Shown here: piece after piece, positions 1 to 6,684 of the stretch
Layout of the letters: each line of letters starts with the position of its first letter
Position numbering within the stretch: position 1 is the stretch's first letter
The notes under the pieces: model-generated
What the model was told of the DNA's origin: nothing
The model's input: the letters and a program-made list of their open reading frames with translations, nothing else
Database searches by the model: none
Program-made: the position numbers and the translations under genes
Source: an uncultured Collinsella sp.
GTDB lineage: Bacteria > Actinomycetota > Coriobacteriia > Coriobacteriales > Coriobacteriaceae
Assembly (NCBI GenBank): GCA_958413895.1
Contig: CATYVQ010000010.1
Location: forward strand, 1-64,000
Length of the DNA stretch: 64,000 bases
Direction of reading: 5' to 3'

Positions 1-145
1 GCGGTCTGCCGATCAGGCCGCCGGGGTATTGAACCCCGCATTCATCCGTACACACGGACGAATTCGGAAAGCAACCGTGGTAGTCCTACAGGAATCGAAT
101 CCGTGAGGTCGTTGTCCTGGATACCTGGGATCCAGAGAGCGGTAG

Positions 146-487
146 ATACCTGTTCGACGGTCTGACCCAATCGACCTATCGAAACTCGATACATCGGATT
201 GCACGACCCTGGAGGGCATGTTCAGGGGATGCTCAAGCGTCACGGAGCTTTTTGATCTCGACCGTCTTGACACCTCGAACGTCGAGAACACGTCCTACAT
301 GTTCCTCAACTGCCTGACGCTCAAGGCCGTCAGCATCTTGGGATGGGAGGCGTCCGGAATCACAGACGTCGACCAGATGCTCAGTGGCTGCTCTACCTAC
401 ATCCTCGCAACCGAGGAGCAGCGCGAGTTCCTGAACAAAATCACCGGCTCCACGCAGCACGGAATTTGGACCCGCAACCTTTCTTAG
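146..487 (+). pseudogene. C-terminal remnant of a BspA-like leucine-rich repeat surface protein
   Basis: The open frame after a stop near 143 reads LSKLDTSDCTTLEGMFRGC and then a second unit, LDTSNVENTSYMFLNC. These are the LDTSxVxxMxxMFxxC repeats of BspA-type (DUF285) cell-surface proteins. Two full repeats and a degraded third (ITDVDQMLSGC) remain, followed by a short tail ending in TRNLS. No signal peptide, ribosome site or upstream repeats are visible in the 145 bases before it, and all three forward frames there carry stops. Intact family members have many repeats and are secreted. I infer a decayed 3' fragment; the missing part could lie outside the window in a frameshifted state. Confidence 0.6.
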
Positions 488-562
488 CCCAGATCAAAAT
501 ACCGGTTGTTTCCAGAAATCCTCCAGGCACCTTCTAGATGATTTCTGGAAATGCAAATAGCT

Positions 563-1828
563 TTAGATTCCGAGCGTATCGACCGGAGCAACAACGATGC
601 CTTCGCCAGTTACGTGAGCCGGCATACCAAACCCGATGACGATGAGTTTCGCCGCAGGCGGCCTCTCCCCGCGATCGACCAGCTTTCGCTCGAGTCGAAG
701 CAGATTTTCCACTGCCTCTGGGACTTGGGGGCTCCCGAGCTTGACCTCAACGGCAACCCACGAGCCGTCACGACGATGGACAATCGCGTCGACCTCCAGG
801 TCGTCAGCGTCGTGGTAGTGAGATACGGTCGCATCGCTGGCCGCCGCGTAAACCTTGAGATCGTGCAGCACGAGGGATTCGAAGAGCAAGCCAAGGGTCT
901 TCGGATCGGATGACAACGACTCCGGGTCCGCACCGATGAGGGCGACGGCGAGCGATGGGTCAGCAAGGTGCCGCTTCGCGCCCTGCCGCAACTTCACCGG
1001 CGACCTGAGAGCCGGATGCCACGCGGGGACGTCGTCGACGATATTGATACGGCGCAGCACGTCCATGTAGCCGGTAATCGTATTCTTTGAGACGTCAACG
1101 CCCAAATCCCTTTCGATGGACCTCATGCCGGCAAGGGTCGATTCATTGCGTGCAAGCGACGAGAGCAAGGCCCTTACCTTAACCGAGTCGCGTTTCACTC
1201 CATCCGCCCTCGAAACGTCAGACTCGCAAACACCGTCAATATAGGCGGCGGCTATCCGCATCGCGTCGGCAGTCGTCTTACCGACCGCTTGGGGCCAACC
1301 GCCGCGGCAGAGCAAATCCGCGATACCGGCGATACCGGCGATGGATCCGAGTGACGCCGCAACGGGATCGCCATCGAGCAGCGCACCAAGCGAGACCGCT
1401 CCCGACGAAATACCGAGCTCGAAAAGCGTCATGGTATCCATCCGCAAACGGGCGATTCGACCCACACCGCTGTGCATCGGCTGGTTCTCGGCTCGCGGCG
1501 TCGCAGATCCGGTGAGAATGAACTGTCCTGGCTCCCCTCCCCTGGCATCGCATTCGAATCGCACGGCATCCCATAGCTTCGGTTCTTCCTGCCATTCGTC
1601 GACAAGCCTCGGGGTCGGTCCGACAATTGCCTGGGCCGGATCGAGACGAGCGAGCTGGAGGGCAGCAAAACCGCCAGATGGGTCGGAGAGAGATAACGAT
1701 GACTCGGCAAATCTCTGGGCTGTCGTTGTCTTTCCACACCATTTCGGCCCCTGAATGAGCACGGCACCGAAAATGCCAAGGTCGCGCTCGACCAAGCAGT
1801 CGACGCACCGTCCTATATACCTATCCAT
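563..1828 (-). CDS. AAA ATPase with DUF4143 (nuclease-like) C-terminal domain
   Basis: About 421 residues from the ATG at 1828, which has a GGAGGG site 7 bases upstream; an in-frame TTG at 1843 is less likely. The Walker A sequence GPKWCGKTT is near residues 27-35, and the Walker B-like RLVDEWQEEPKLWD is typical of AAA_14 proteins. The C-terminal part has the DUF4143 pattern, including EVDAIVHRRDGSWVAVEVKLG-type residues resembling a PD-(D/E)XK core (D, then E-V-K). Family members are widespread single-gene ATPases of unproven function, often in accessory regions. A TATAAT box sits at 1857-1862 and four phased repeats lie just upstream, suggesting specific regulation. No partner gene is adjacent. 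Confidence 0.85.
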   Translation of the reverse strand: MDRYIGRCVDCLVERDLGIFGAVLIQGPKWCGKTTTAQRFAESSLSLSDPSGGFAALQLARLDPAQAIVGPTPRLVDEWQEEPKLWDAVRFECDARGGEPGQFILTGSATPRAENQPMHSGVGRIARLRMDTMTLFELGISSGAVSLGALLDGDPVAASLGSIAGIAGIADLLCRGGWPQAVGKTTADAMRIAAAYIDGVCESDVSRADGVKRDSVKVRALLSSLARNESTLAGMRSIERDLGVDVSKNTITGYMDVLRRINIVDDVPAWHPALRSPVKLRQGAKRHLADPSLAVALIGADPESLSSDPKTLGLLFESLVLHDLKVYAAASDATVSHYHDADDLEVDAIVHRRDGSWVAVEVKLGSPQVPEAVENLLRLERKLVDRGERPPAAKLIVIGFGMPAHVTGEGIVVAPVDTLGI

Positions 1829-1856
1829 CGGCTTTCCCTCCAATCATCCACTTGAA

Positions 1857-1862
1857 ATTATA
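1857..1862 (-). promoter_or_regulatory. -10 box of the DUF4143 ATPase gene
   Basis: The reverse strand reads TATAAT, 28 bases upstream of the ATG at 1828, implying a leader of roughly 20 bases. No canonical -35 is seen. The -35 zone coincides with the first TTGTCCC repeat of the phased array. Confidence 0.5.
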
Positions 1863-1876
1863 GCGTCTATCTGCGT

Positions 1877-1960
1877 CGTTGGGACAAATAACGATTACTT
1901 ATTGGGACGATTGACGGTAATTTATTGGGACGATTGACGATGGTTCGTTGGGACGATTTC
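1877..1960. repeat. Four tandem 23-bp phased repeats (TTGGGAC core)
   Basis: TTGGGAC begins at 1879, 1902, 1925 and 1948, an exact 23-bp period. The middle two copies share the longer string TTATTGGGACGATTGACG; the outer ones are more diverged. The spacing is about two helical turns, so all cores face one side of the DNA. The array starts over the -35 region of the ATPase promoter and runs upstream, as expected for an operator or activator array. There are no unique spacers, so this is not CRISPR. Confidence 0.75.
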
Positions 1961-1988
1961 AATTTTTCTAAGGCACCAATCAACAGCC

Positions 1989-2034
1989 GTGACCATATGA
2001 CTGTGCGCACATGTTAGCATGGTCATATGGTCAC
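1989..2034. repeat. 13-bp perfect inverted repeat with nested palindrome
   Basis: GTGACCATATGAC at 1989-2001 pairs with GTCATATGGTCAC at 2022-2034. The 20-base centre contains the perfect palindrome TGTGCGCACA. There is no T-tract, so a terminator is unlikely. It lies between the ATPase promoter and the end of the small membrane gene and could be an operator or cruciform site. Confidence 0.6.
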
Positions 2035-2169
2035 ATATTTGCAGCCGCGATTATGCTGCGACAACTCAACCGTTAGCGCTTATTAAACAGCCGACCGAGC
2101 GACCCGGGCAATCTGGTCCCGACTCTCCCGGTCGTATTCCTACGATATCGCCCCTAAATCACCAATGTG

Positions 2170-2409
2170 TCAGATAAAGAATGATGCAATGGTTATGATC
2201 AAGCATACGGCGGATGCGGCGACTGCGCCTTTTTTCCTCTCCTTTAGTCCGACGAATAGGGTTGCCGTAAAGTAAAGGGCGGAAATGCAGTCTATGGCAA
2301 GCAAAACGAGTTCCTTGGGCGGTTTCAGCAAAAGGTCGCTAGCAAAGAGTAATGCAAGCAGGGCAAAGCCGATTGTGGTCAAGTATCTCGATTGATTTTG
2401 CGACTGCAT
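2170..2409 (-). CDS. Small membrane protein, 79 aa
   Basis: Not recognised. MQSQNQSRYLTTIGFALLAL starts a protein with three hydrophobic stretches (about residues 10-27, 34-53 and 61-78) separated by KPPKE and KERKKG, so it is predicted to span the membrane three times. The ATG at 2409 follows the 37-residue reading frame 2422-2535 by 12 bases, with AAGGC as a weak ribosome site, so the two may be cotranscribed. AT content is higher than in the core genes of this window, consistent with accessory origin. Confidence 0.5.
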   Translation of the reverse strand: MQSQNQSRYLTTIGFALLALLFASDLLLKPPKELVLLAIDCISALYFTATLFVGLKERKKGAVAASAVCLIITIASFFI

Positions 2410-2421
2410 GGCAACTGCCTT

Positions 2422-2535
2422 TCAGAACATGCAAGTGAAAAGTCGGTACGATGCCCTTGCGGTTGCAAACAAGGCGCCGCCAGGACCGGCTGTCACGAGA
2501 CCGGCGATAACGCATTTTCTCGGTTTCCAGCTCAT
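2422..2535 (-). CDS. Possible 37-aa hydrophobic peptide upstream of the membrane protein
   Basis: An ATG at 2535 preceded by GAGAGAGGGG opens a 37-codon frame beginning MSWKPRKCVIAGLVTAGPGG and ending before the next gene. The N-terminus has a basic stretch followed by a hydrophobic glycine/alanine-rich run, like a signal or single membrane segment. It may be a true small protein or the stub of a truncated membrane protein. The evidence is the ribosome site and the close spacing to the downstream gene. Confidence 0.35.
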   Translation of the reverse strand: MSWKPRKCVIAGLVTAGPGGALFATARASYRLFTCMF

Positions 2536-2637
2536 GACAGACCCCTCTCTCATGGTGAAACGCATACATTATGAGATATGCACATTATCTCGCTAATTAA
2601 TTTCAATATCCATCATCTAACACTAAAGAATACTGAC

Positions 2638-2919
2638 TCACTGATTCAGTGACGATGCGTTTTTACCCTTGCGTTCCCACTCGCGTAATCGCCTCGACGC
2701 GTCGGCGGTCGGAAGGGCCTCCGTCTCGCAATCAGCGACCTTGTAACCGTATCTGCCGAGCCAGGCAGCAAGTGCATCCCAATCGACGCGCTTCCAGTCG
2801 CCGCCCGGCGCGTGCTGCATCACGAGGCCTCCGGCGACCACGAGCCCGTGGATATGCCCTCCTTGCAGGCCAGCGATGATCCCGCCGGTGCATACGATGC
2901 CAGGTCGCTGTGCCGGCAT
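2638..2919 (-). CDS. Hypothetical protein, 93 aa
   Basis: Not recognised. The frame begins MPAQRPGIVCTGGIIAGLQG and contains DWKRVDWDALAAWLGRYGYK, a plausible folded segment, with a charged C-terminus. No clear ribosome site is seen before the ATG. It may be a fragment of a larger protein. Confidence 0.35.
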   Translation of the reverse strand: MPAQRPGIVCTGGIIAGLQGGHIHGLVVAGGLVMQHAPGGDWKRVDWDALAAWLGRYGYKVADCETEALPTADASRRLREWERKGKNASSLNQ

Positions 2920-3014
2920 GGCGCAAACGTATTGGCCTTTGTGCCCCTTTTGGCAACTTTAGCATGGCTGTAGGTTAAACCAACCCACAGCCATGAGCAC
3001 GTTAACGTAGTACT

Positions 3015-3434
3015 ATGCTAATTACACGGATAAGGCAGGGGTATTTTTCTTTGGCGAATAAATTTGGATTTCATGGCAAGGTGGGTGGCGTTAAGGTTTT
3101 CATCGCTATATCAGTTGCCGTGTTCGCATTCTCTGCGCTATTTCTAAAAGTGGAGCGTTGCCAAAAAGATAGCGGAGGTGACTATTCACATTTGTGGTTC
3201 GTGAGCGGATCGGTGTTGAACGTTGACAGCTCTGGCGATTTTACCATGTCGGTCGAAAGCGAAGATCCATATAACGACGGGTCTGATCGTCTGACCATTC
3301 TGGTTGATTCAGAACATACGCGCTATGCAAGCGATAGCCCCGTGAGCGTTGGGTCTAAAGTCAAGGTAGGCTATTTTCTCGATTCCCGAAAGAGAAATAC
3401 GATTCGCTGCTCTTCTGTGGATGTGTTGGAATAA
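3015..3434 (+). CDS. Membrane-anchored hypothetical protein
   Basis: 139 residues if translated from the ATG at 3015; a later start near 3054 is possible. A hydrophobic anchor (about residues 27-45, VKVFIAISVAVFAFSALF) is followed by a roughly 90-residue extracytoplasmic part rich in beta-prone sequence (WFVSGSVLNVDSSGDFTMSV, SVGSKVKVGYFLD), suggesting a small OB-like barrel. No family is recognised. A good terminator follows, so it is a single-gene unit. Base composition is lower in GC than the core genes. Confidence 0.6.
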   Translation: MLITRIRQGYFSLANKFGFHGKVGGVKVFIAISVAVFAFSALFLKVERCQKDSGGDYSHLWFVSGSVLNVDSSGDFTMSVESEDPYNDGSDRLTILVDSEHTRYASDSPVSVGSKVKVGYFLDSRKRNTIRCSSVDVLE

Positions 3435-3468
3435 ATTTTGAGTAACTATCAGTAAAAAGCTGCAAGCA

Positions 3469-3498
3469 AAGGCCGCTCCACGTGGGGCGGCCTTTTTG
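3469..3498 (+). terminator. Rho-independent terminator after 3015-3434
   Basis: GGCCGCTCCACGTGGGGCGGCC forms a stem and is followed by TTTTTGG; it starts 34 bases after the stop codon. Confidence 0.75.
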
Positions 3499-3732
3499 GT
3501 GGATAGACGTTGCGGAGGATGATTGATTGAGGTTTCTGCTCCGCATAGAAATCGAGTGAGGATTCTGTCCCGCGAGGGGCGTGTTTTGAGGCTCTTGGCG
3601 GTACGTAATTCTCGTTCGGCATCTTGACGGGACAAAACCCTCGGTTGACTTTTCGTTATGCACGGAACCGGGACGTCCGTCGTAACGGTGGTGCTCTTGT
3701 ATCCGTTTGAAATCGAGCGAAGGAGTACCGCC

Positions 3733-3855
3733 ATGGAGCAATCGAGCCTATTTGATGACGGTGTGGACATCGATCTCGAAGCGCCTGCGAGCGTGGACGC
3801 CGCCGTACCAACCGATGCCCGTGCCCAGGCGGCAGCGCGCGTGGCTCAGCACTGA
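3733..3855 (+). pseudogene. N-terminal gene fragment (possibly DNA ligase LigA)
   Basis: The ATG at 3733 is preceded by GAAGGAG and starts MEQSSLFDDGVDIDLEAPAS, continuing to DARAQAAARVAQH and then two stops. The segment looks like the start of a real protein; the final AQAAARVAQ helix resembles the region just before the adenylation domain of LigA, but this is only a similarity judgement. The frame breaks exactly where PDZ-domain sequence begins in another frame, so this appears to be a 5' gene stub cut by recombination. Confidence 0.4.
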
Positions 3856-4207
3856 TAGCGGTGCGTATGTGGCGAGCGTCGTCGAGGACGGTCCCGCCGC
3901 CAAGGCCGGCATCCAGGAAGGTGACGTCATCACCAAGCTGGGTGACGACGAGATTACGAGCGCCGATGGCCTGATCATCGCGCTGCGCAGCCACGAGGTG
4001 GGCGAGAAGGTCGAGATCACGCTCATGCGCGGCAAGGACGAGAAGAAGGTCACGGTCGAGCTGGGCTCCGACGAGGAGCTGCAGAACCAGCAGCAGAACG
4101 ACAGCGCGACCGACACCGGCAACGGCGGTATTACCGACGAACAGCTGCGCCAGCATCTGGAGGAGCTGCTAGGCCAGCAGGGTCAGGGCTACGGCCAGGG
4201 CTACTAA
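3846..4207 (+). pseudogene. C-terminal (PDZ) remnant of an HtrA/DegP-type serine protease
   Basis: The frame reads STDSGAYVASVVEDGPAAKA, GIQEGDVITKLGDDEITSAD and VGEKVEITLMRGKDEKKVTV, a near-complete PDZ domain as found at the C-terminus of HtrA proteases, followed by a Q/G-rich tail ending GQGYGQGY. The trypsin-like domain with its His-Asp-Ser triad and the membrane anchor are absent. The upstream joint at about 3845 connects to an unrelated gene start in a different frame, so no functional protease is made. After the TAA the same frame continues for 31 acidic codons to another stop at about 4303. Confidence 0.7.
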
Positions 4208-4318
4208 CGAGCCGTATCGCACATATCGAAGGATGACGATTCCAATACGGACGACACCAAAACCGGCATCGACGGCTCCATGGACGATTCGGATTCCAAA
4301 TAGGCCCTGTTAGTTGAG

Positions 4319-4765
4319 CTACTTCTTTGCCGGTGTCGTATACGAAACCGCTATACCCGCGGCAATTGCCATGAGACAGCTCACGATGAATCCGAACTCA
4401 TACTTCAAAACGTTTATTGCGGTCAGGGCGATAATCAACACAGTCGCAATTTGCAGAATTATCATTATTACGAAGAGATTGATTCCTTGTTTGGCCGAAG
4501 TCGCTGAGTGAGTTTGGCTTTGTTGATTCAGGTTGTAGCTGACAACAAAAGCGATCAGTTCGCTTGATACGGGGCCGACTACATAGAAAAAGATTGCGTC
4601 AATGAAGCCTATAGTGTTGTAAGTGTTGTAAGTTGTTTCGCCGGAAAAAACAGCGTATAAAGCATATCCAAATCTTGGCTGATTCATGTATGAGTAGGAG
4701 AAGACCAAGAGCGTCAATATTGCTACTACCAGAAGTGCATTCAGGATAAATCGTTTGCTTTTCAT
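4319..4765 (-). CDS. Membrane protein, 148 aa
   Basis: The start is the ATG at 4765, with a strong GGAAGGAG site 7 bases upstream; a longer upstream frame is not used. The sequence MKSKRFILNALLVVAILTLL opens the first membrane segment. Further hydrophobic segments lie near residues 48-70, 88-110 and 115-140, with a polar loop NLNQQSQTHSATSAKQ between them. No family is recognised. The gene stands alone between the HtrA remnant and a forward-strand terminator. Confidence 0.6.
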   Translation of the reverse strand: MKSKRFILNALLVVAILTLLVFSYSYMNQPRFGYALYAVFSGETTYNTYNTIGFIDAIFFYVVGPVSSELIAFVVSYNLNQQSQTHSATSAKQGINLFVIMIILQIATVLIIALTAINVLKYEFGFIVSCLMAIAAGIAVSYTTPAKK

Positions 4766-4859
4766 CGATCGCTCCTTCCGGGTGACTCTTATATGTAATT
4801 CTACAACAGCCATTATTTTTAAAGAATATGACTGTCCTAAATAACGTGCACTTTCGCTG

Positions 4860-4889
4860 GAGGGTCGCTGTTTGGCGGCCCTCTTTTTT
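4860..4889 (+). terminator. Rho-independent terminator, forward orientation
   Basis: AGGGTCGC and GCGGCCCT form a stem with one G-U pair, followed by CTTTTTTG. The forward gene it once served is not intact; the HtrA remnant lies upstream across an opposing gene. Confidence 0.55.
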
Positions 4890-4990
4890 GCACAGGCGCG
4901 GTGGGATGGTAATATCGGGCGGGAGTCAGCCGCTCTGATAGAATCGTCCTTGCTGTCGGCAGCCCTCGTGCCGGGCAGAGCCCTCCATTT

Positions 4991-5113
4991 ATGCCCATGA
5001 CCGATCTGATTGATTTCGTGAAGCTCCTGACCGCCTTGGTCTCGCTCCTCACGGCGCTTATCGGGCTTACCGAGGCACTCAAGCAACGTTCGAAGCAACG
5101 AAAGACGATATGA
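4991..5113 (+). CDS. Small hydrophobic peptide, 40 aa, ending inside an IS inverted repeat
   Basis: The frame reads MPMTDLIDFVKLLTALVSLL and then TALIGLTEALKQRSKQRKTI. A leucine-rich hydrophobic helix (about residues 9-28) is followed by a basic tail. The layout resembles small membrane peptides such as type I toxins or holin-like proteins, but no family is assigned. The ribosome site is weak. The stop codon TGA lies in the left inverted repeat of the IS110-type element, so the last residue and the stop may be supplied by the insertion. Confidence 0.35.
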   Translation: MPMTDLIDFVKLLTALVSLLTALIGLTEALKQRSKQRKTI

Positions 5114-5123
5114 GAAAGCCATT
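5108..5123 (+). repeat. Left inverted repeat of the IS110-type element
   Basis: ATATGAGAAAGCCATT matches 16 of 16 bases with the reverse complement of 6669-6684. The TGA inside it ends the peptide frame 4991-5113. Confidence 0.75.
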
Positions 5124-5130
5124 TGGGTCG

Positions 5131-5229
5131 CCTCCCCCGCGGCGCAGTTTCTTTCCGCGGGCTCGGGATGCCACAATGGGCTTTGAGTATCGGCCCGTGC
5201 GGTAGCCCTTACCGCACCTGCGGGGAGGA
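5131..5229 (+). ncRNA. Structured left non-coding end of the IS element
   Basis: CCTCCCCCGC (5131-5140) can pair with GCGGGGAGG near 5220-5228, enclosing two hairpins: CCCGCGG/CCGCGGG and GTGCGGTA/TACCGCAC. In the IS110 group proper, the bridge RNA comes from the left end, so this is an alternative candidate to the right-end structure. Only the folding potential is seen. Confidence 0.35.
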
Positions 5230-5237
5230 GGCTTCCC

Positions 5238-6347
5238 ATGCCCCATGTTACCTCCATCGGCCTGGACGTCCACGCGCGATCGGTCGCCGCCGCGGCGTTC
5301 AACCCCTTCACCGGCGAGGTGGTGCGCCGCAGCTTCGGCACCGACGCCTCCGAGATCGCGGAGTGGGCCCTCGGGTTCGAGGAGCCCAGGGCCTGCTACG
5401 AGAGCGGCCCCACCGGCTTCCACATGGCGCGCGAGCTGCGCGCGCTCGGCCTCGACTGCGCCATGGCCGCCGTCTCCAAGATGCAGAGGCCGGCGGCGGA
5501 CGCGCGCCGCAAGAACGACCGGCGCGACGCCGAGTTCATCGCCCGCATGCTCGCCACCCACAACATCGTGGAGGTCCCGCTGCCCGATGCGGCCGTCGAG
5601 GCCGCCCGGGACCTCGACCGCGCCCTCGACGACGCCACGGTGGAGTACCGCCGCGCCAGGCAGCGCCTCAACATGGTCCTGATCAAGCTGGGCCACGTCT
5701 GGGACGAGCGCAACGCCGACGGGACGAGGAAGGGATCCTGGACGCGCGCCCACTGGAGGTGGATATCCGGGATCAGGCTCGAGGGGCCCCAGCGCGACGT
5801 GCTCGAGTACTACGTCACGGCCGCGAGGTGCGCGGAGTCGGACCGCCGGCAGCTCGAGAGGAGGGTCGTCGCGCTGGCGGGCACCGACCGCTGGCGGGCG
5901 ACGGTGGAGGCGCTGTCCTGCATCAAGGGGGTCGACACCCTGACGGCCTTCAGGCTCGCGGCCGAGGCGGGCTCCTTCACGAGGTTCCGGACGGCCCCGG
6001 CCTTCGCGAGCTGGTGCGGGCTGGTCCCGTCGGAGCGCTCGAGCGGCGAGACCGAGCGGCGCGGCGGGATAACCAAGACGGGCAACCGGCTCGCCAGGAC
6101 GGCACTGGTGGAGTCGGCGTGGCACTACCTGACGTGCACGCCCCGCCCGAAGGCCCCGGCGCCCGGCGCGGACGTCCCCGCGGCGATCCGGGCGCGCGCC
6201 GACGACTGCACCGCCAGGCTCTGCCGCCGCCGCGAGGCGCTGGCGGCGGCGGGCAAGAGCTCGTGCAAGGCAAACGCCGCCGTCGCGCGCGAGCTCGCCT
6301 GCTGGGTCTGGGAGATCGGGCGCCGGGCGGAGGGGACCCTCAGCTGA
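5238..6347 (+). CDS. IS110-family transposase/recombinase
   Basis: 369 residues, a normal length for the family, starting from the ATG at 5238 with GGGAGGAGG upstream. The N-terminal DEDD_Tnp_IS110 domain shows GLDVH (Asp10), CYESGPTG (Glu55) and KNDRRDAEF (Asp94 and Asp97), the RuvC-like acidic set. The C-terminal Transposase_20 domain has GVDTLTAFRLAAEAGSF, FASWCGLVPSE and GGITKTGNRLAR, where the catalytic serine lies. These enzymes recombine DNA through an RNA-guided (bridge RNA) mechanism in characterised members. The gene is intact and much higher in GC than the neighbouring membrane genes, consistent with recent arrival. Confidence 0.95.
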   Translation: MPHVTSIGLDVHARSVAAAAFNPFTGEVVRRSFGTDASEIAEWALGFEEPRACYESGPTGFHMARELRALGLDCAMAAVSKMQRPAADARRKNDRRDAEFIARMLATHNIVEVPLPDAAVEAARDLDRALDDATVEYRRARQRLNMVLIKLGHVWDERNADGTRKGSWTRAHWRWISGIRLEGPQRDVLEYYVTAARCAESDRRQLERRVVALAGTDRWRATVEALSCIKGVDTLTAFRLAAEAGSFTRFRTAPAFASWCGLVPSERSSGETERRGGITKTGNRLARTALVESAWHYLTCTPRPKAPAPGADVPAAIRARADDCTARLCRRREALAAAGKSSCKANAAVARELACWVWEIGRRAEGTLS

Positions 6348-6366
6348 CCCCGTCGGACAACAAGCC

Positions 6367-6618
6367 TCCCGCCGGGAGGGCCCGCGCCTCGACGCATCGC
6401 CGGCGCGCGTTCACGAGCCCTTTTTGGGCAGCCCAAGGGCCGCGCCCGTGAACAAGACTGGTTTCGGACGAGCGCGCCGGACGGAGAATCGAAATGCGGT
6501 GGGGTGCGCGGACATACCGGGCTGACCGCCGGCAGCGCGCCCGCAAGAGCCCGCGGATATTAGCTTGCCAGGCAAGCGTCGACTAAACGTGCAGCGTGCG
6601 CGGGCCCTCCCGACGGGA
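6367..6618 (+). ncRNA. Candidate bridge RNA region at the right end of the IS element
   Basis: Twenty bases after the transposase stop begins a region closed by 21-bp arms (6367-6387 and 6598-6618; one mismatch, core GGGAGGGCCCGCGC). Inside are a hairpin with GTTCACG/CGTGAAC (6409-6453) and GCTTGCCAGGCAAGC (6563-6577). IS1111-type elements encode their guide RNA between the transposase gene and the right end, so position and folding fit. Loop guides were not matched to targets. Confidence 0.45.
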
Positions 6619-6623
6619 AACGA

Positions 6624-6650
6624 AAAAGCCCGGTTTAAAACCGGGCTCGA
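6624..6650 (-). terminator. Terminator for the reverse-strand gene 6679-7113
   Basis: AGCCCGGTTTAAAACCGGGCT is a near-perfect palindrome flanked by AAAAA on the forward strand, giving a T-tract for reverse transcription. It lies inside the right inverted repeat of the IS, so the element may carry it. Confidence 0.65.
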
Positions 6651-6668
6651 ACAAACACGCCTATTGAC

Positions 6669-6684
6669 AATGGCTTTCTCATAT
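6669..6684 (-). repeat. Right inverted repeat of the IS110-type element
   Basis: The reverse strand reads ATATGAGAAAGCCATT, identical to the left repeat. Its TGA is the stop codon of the reverse-strand gene that begins at about 7113. Confidence 0.75.

Larger units (their letters stand above)
5108..6684 (+). mobile_element. IS110-family (IS1111-like) insertion sequence
   Basis: A transposase gene (5238-6347) lies between perfect 16-bp inverted repeats at 5108-5123 and 6669-6684 (ATATGAGAAAGCCATT read inward from each side). Subterminal inverted repeats are the mark of the IS1111 subgroup of IS110. The true ends may lie a few bases outside the repeats and cannot be fixed without an empty site. 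No target duplication is evident, as expected for this family. It sits between two convergent small genes. Confidence 0.75.

Noticed and set aside
1877..1960. CRISPR array
   Set aside because: The 23-bp period includes no unique spacers and no cas genes are nearby; the repeats fit an operator array.
4208..4303. 31 acidic codons in frame after the HtrA-remnant stop
   Set aside because: Could be the tail of another protein, but it is too short to assign and has no start.
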